Source: Saccoglossus kowalevskii
Lineage: Eukaryota; Hemichordata; Enteropneusta; Harrimaniidae
DNA length: 21,998 nt
Assembly: GCF_000003605.2 (NCBI RefSeq)
Contig: NW_003126929.1
Span: 35,611 to 57,608, forward strand
Direction: 5' to 3'
Positions 21,296 through 21,998 of this stretch are shown here, in pieces. A model generated the notes under the pieces. It saw only the letters and a program-made list of their open reading frames with translations, was not told the DNA's origin and searched no databases. A program made the translations under genes and the position numbers. The first letter of the stretch is position 1; each line of letters opens with the position of its first letter.

Positions 21296-21525
21296 AAGCC
21301 TCAAATGGTGTTAAAATGGACATTTTGCACTCTGGCGAACATGGTGAGATTAAAAAATAGGAATTTTAGGTGGGATACCTGGAGATATTTCCACAGTACA
21401 TCTGGTGTTCAAGCCTCAAAAAGGAAAAAACAGACATTTCTCCGTCTGGTGAACATGGTGAACAAACATTTCGGCCACTGCTCACCACCTGGTTTGCATG
21501 AATTATTCCAGAAACGTTCGAAAAG
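21296..21525. repeat. Diverged tandem duplication, period ~114 bp, two units
   Basis: AAGCCTCAAA recurs at 21296 and 21411. The segment CATTTTGCACTCTGGCGAAC (from 21321) recurs as CATTTCTCCGTCTGGTGAAC (from 21435), and both are followed by ATGGTGA. Spacing is 114-115 bases, and ACCTGG recurs with a 110-base offset, so an indel is present. The repeat stays in one reading frame (21290-21628), giving TFCTLANMV and TFLRLVNMV 38 residues apart. No protein family is recognised, and coding status is doubtful. Confidence 0.55.
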
Positions 21526-21628
21526 ACAAAAGATAACAACTTACCTGAAATTACAAAACAAACTTGACACTGCTCTTAAGATTGATTGGATACGGTTTAC
21601 TTGGAAAAAAGACAGTATCTCAATATAG

Positions 21629-21998
21629 AGTAATGTGGCGTGTATCCAGTTGATATTAGTATCAATCGAATGCAACAAAAGATTACAGAAATTTGCGTTT
21701 TATCACTGGCTTAACAATGATTAATGTGCATTTTCGTCTACCAATCAATGATAGCAATTTCAACAGTCGACAAAGGACAAACACCTAGTTACGCTAACTA
21801 CAAGTTTGCCATGAGCGGTCGTTAAAAGAAACTTGAAGGACTCCCAATTTATGACACGTGACTTAAAAACACAATGAAATTCACGTGAATATCATGAAAA
21901 ACATTTCATAACATAGTTATCTGAATTACCATGGCGATAGCTAGGGACATTGCAACCAAATAGACTACAGAGACGGCAGTTACGACCCCCAAAATGTC
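21629..21998. other. Non-coding right edge
   Basis: Nothing recognisable: no open frame of note, no repeat boundary and no RNA gene. Confidence 0.5.

Noticed and set aside
1-21998. CRISPR arrays, bacterial operons, insertion sequences, viral genes
   Set aside because: No spaced direct repeats, dense ORFs or recognisable viral or bacterial proteins were seen. The window has eukaryotic structure.

Overview
This looks like nuclear DNA from an animal, probably an invertebrate. It is AT-rich and gene-poor, CpG dinucleotides are not visibly depleted, and it carries non-autonomous DNA transposons, a tRNA-derived SINE head, microsatellites and several near-perfect palindromes. There are no operons, ribosome binding sites or dense ORFs. 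Most of the longer open frames are chance frames; several start at TTG or GTG or run through repeats. The species cannot be fixed from the sequence. A marine invertebrate is my best guess, mainly from the style of the repeats.

The one convincing gene piece is on the minus strand at 18209-18452. It is a single exon encoding a signal peptide and a compact six-cysteine domain, and it ends at a good splice donor. The cysteine spacing (C-x12-C-x2-C-x2-C-x8-C-x2-C) is that of the Fn14/TWEAK-receptor type of TNF receptor domain and is close to BCMA. The transmembrane and cytoplasmic exons were not found. The downstream intron therefore runs leftward through an unknown part of the window, perhaps all of it.

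Layout: 1-2794 is non-coding. An imperfect hairpin of about 128 bp lies at 2795-2922. The stretch 2923-9360 is non-coding with small palindromes and AT tracts. A tRNA-derived SINE head on the minus strand lies near 9599-9668 and abuts an (AAAT)n microsatellite at 9690-9797. A 293-bp element with TTAA duplications (Kolobok/T2 style) is at 10773-11065 and a diverged 129-bp relative is at 17025-17153. A 31-bp palindrome is at 12088-12118. An exact 42-bp tandem duplication carrying CRE and E-box palindromes is at 13582-13671. A (TAGAA)17 tract is at 13951-14035. A 245-bp hAT-like repeat relic is at 14915-15159. A 35-bp palindrome abutting a TA tract is at 15259-15293. The receptor exon is at 18209-18452. 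A diverged tandem repeat of about 114 bp starts near 21296.

Only one gene is visible, so no set of genes working together can be described. The TNF receptor exon and the structured repeats (the hairpin, the TTAA element family and the CRE/E-box duplication) deserve follow-up.
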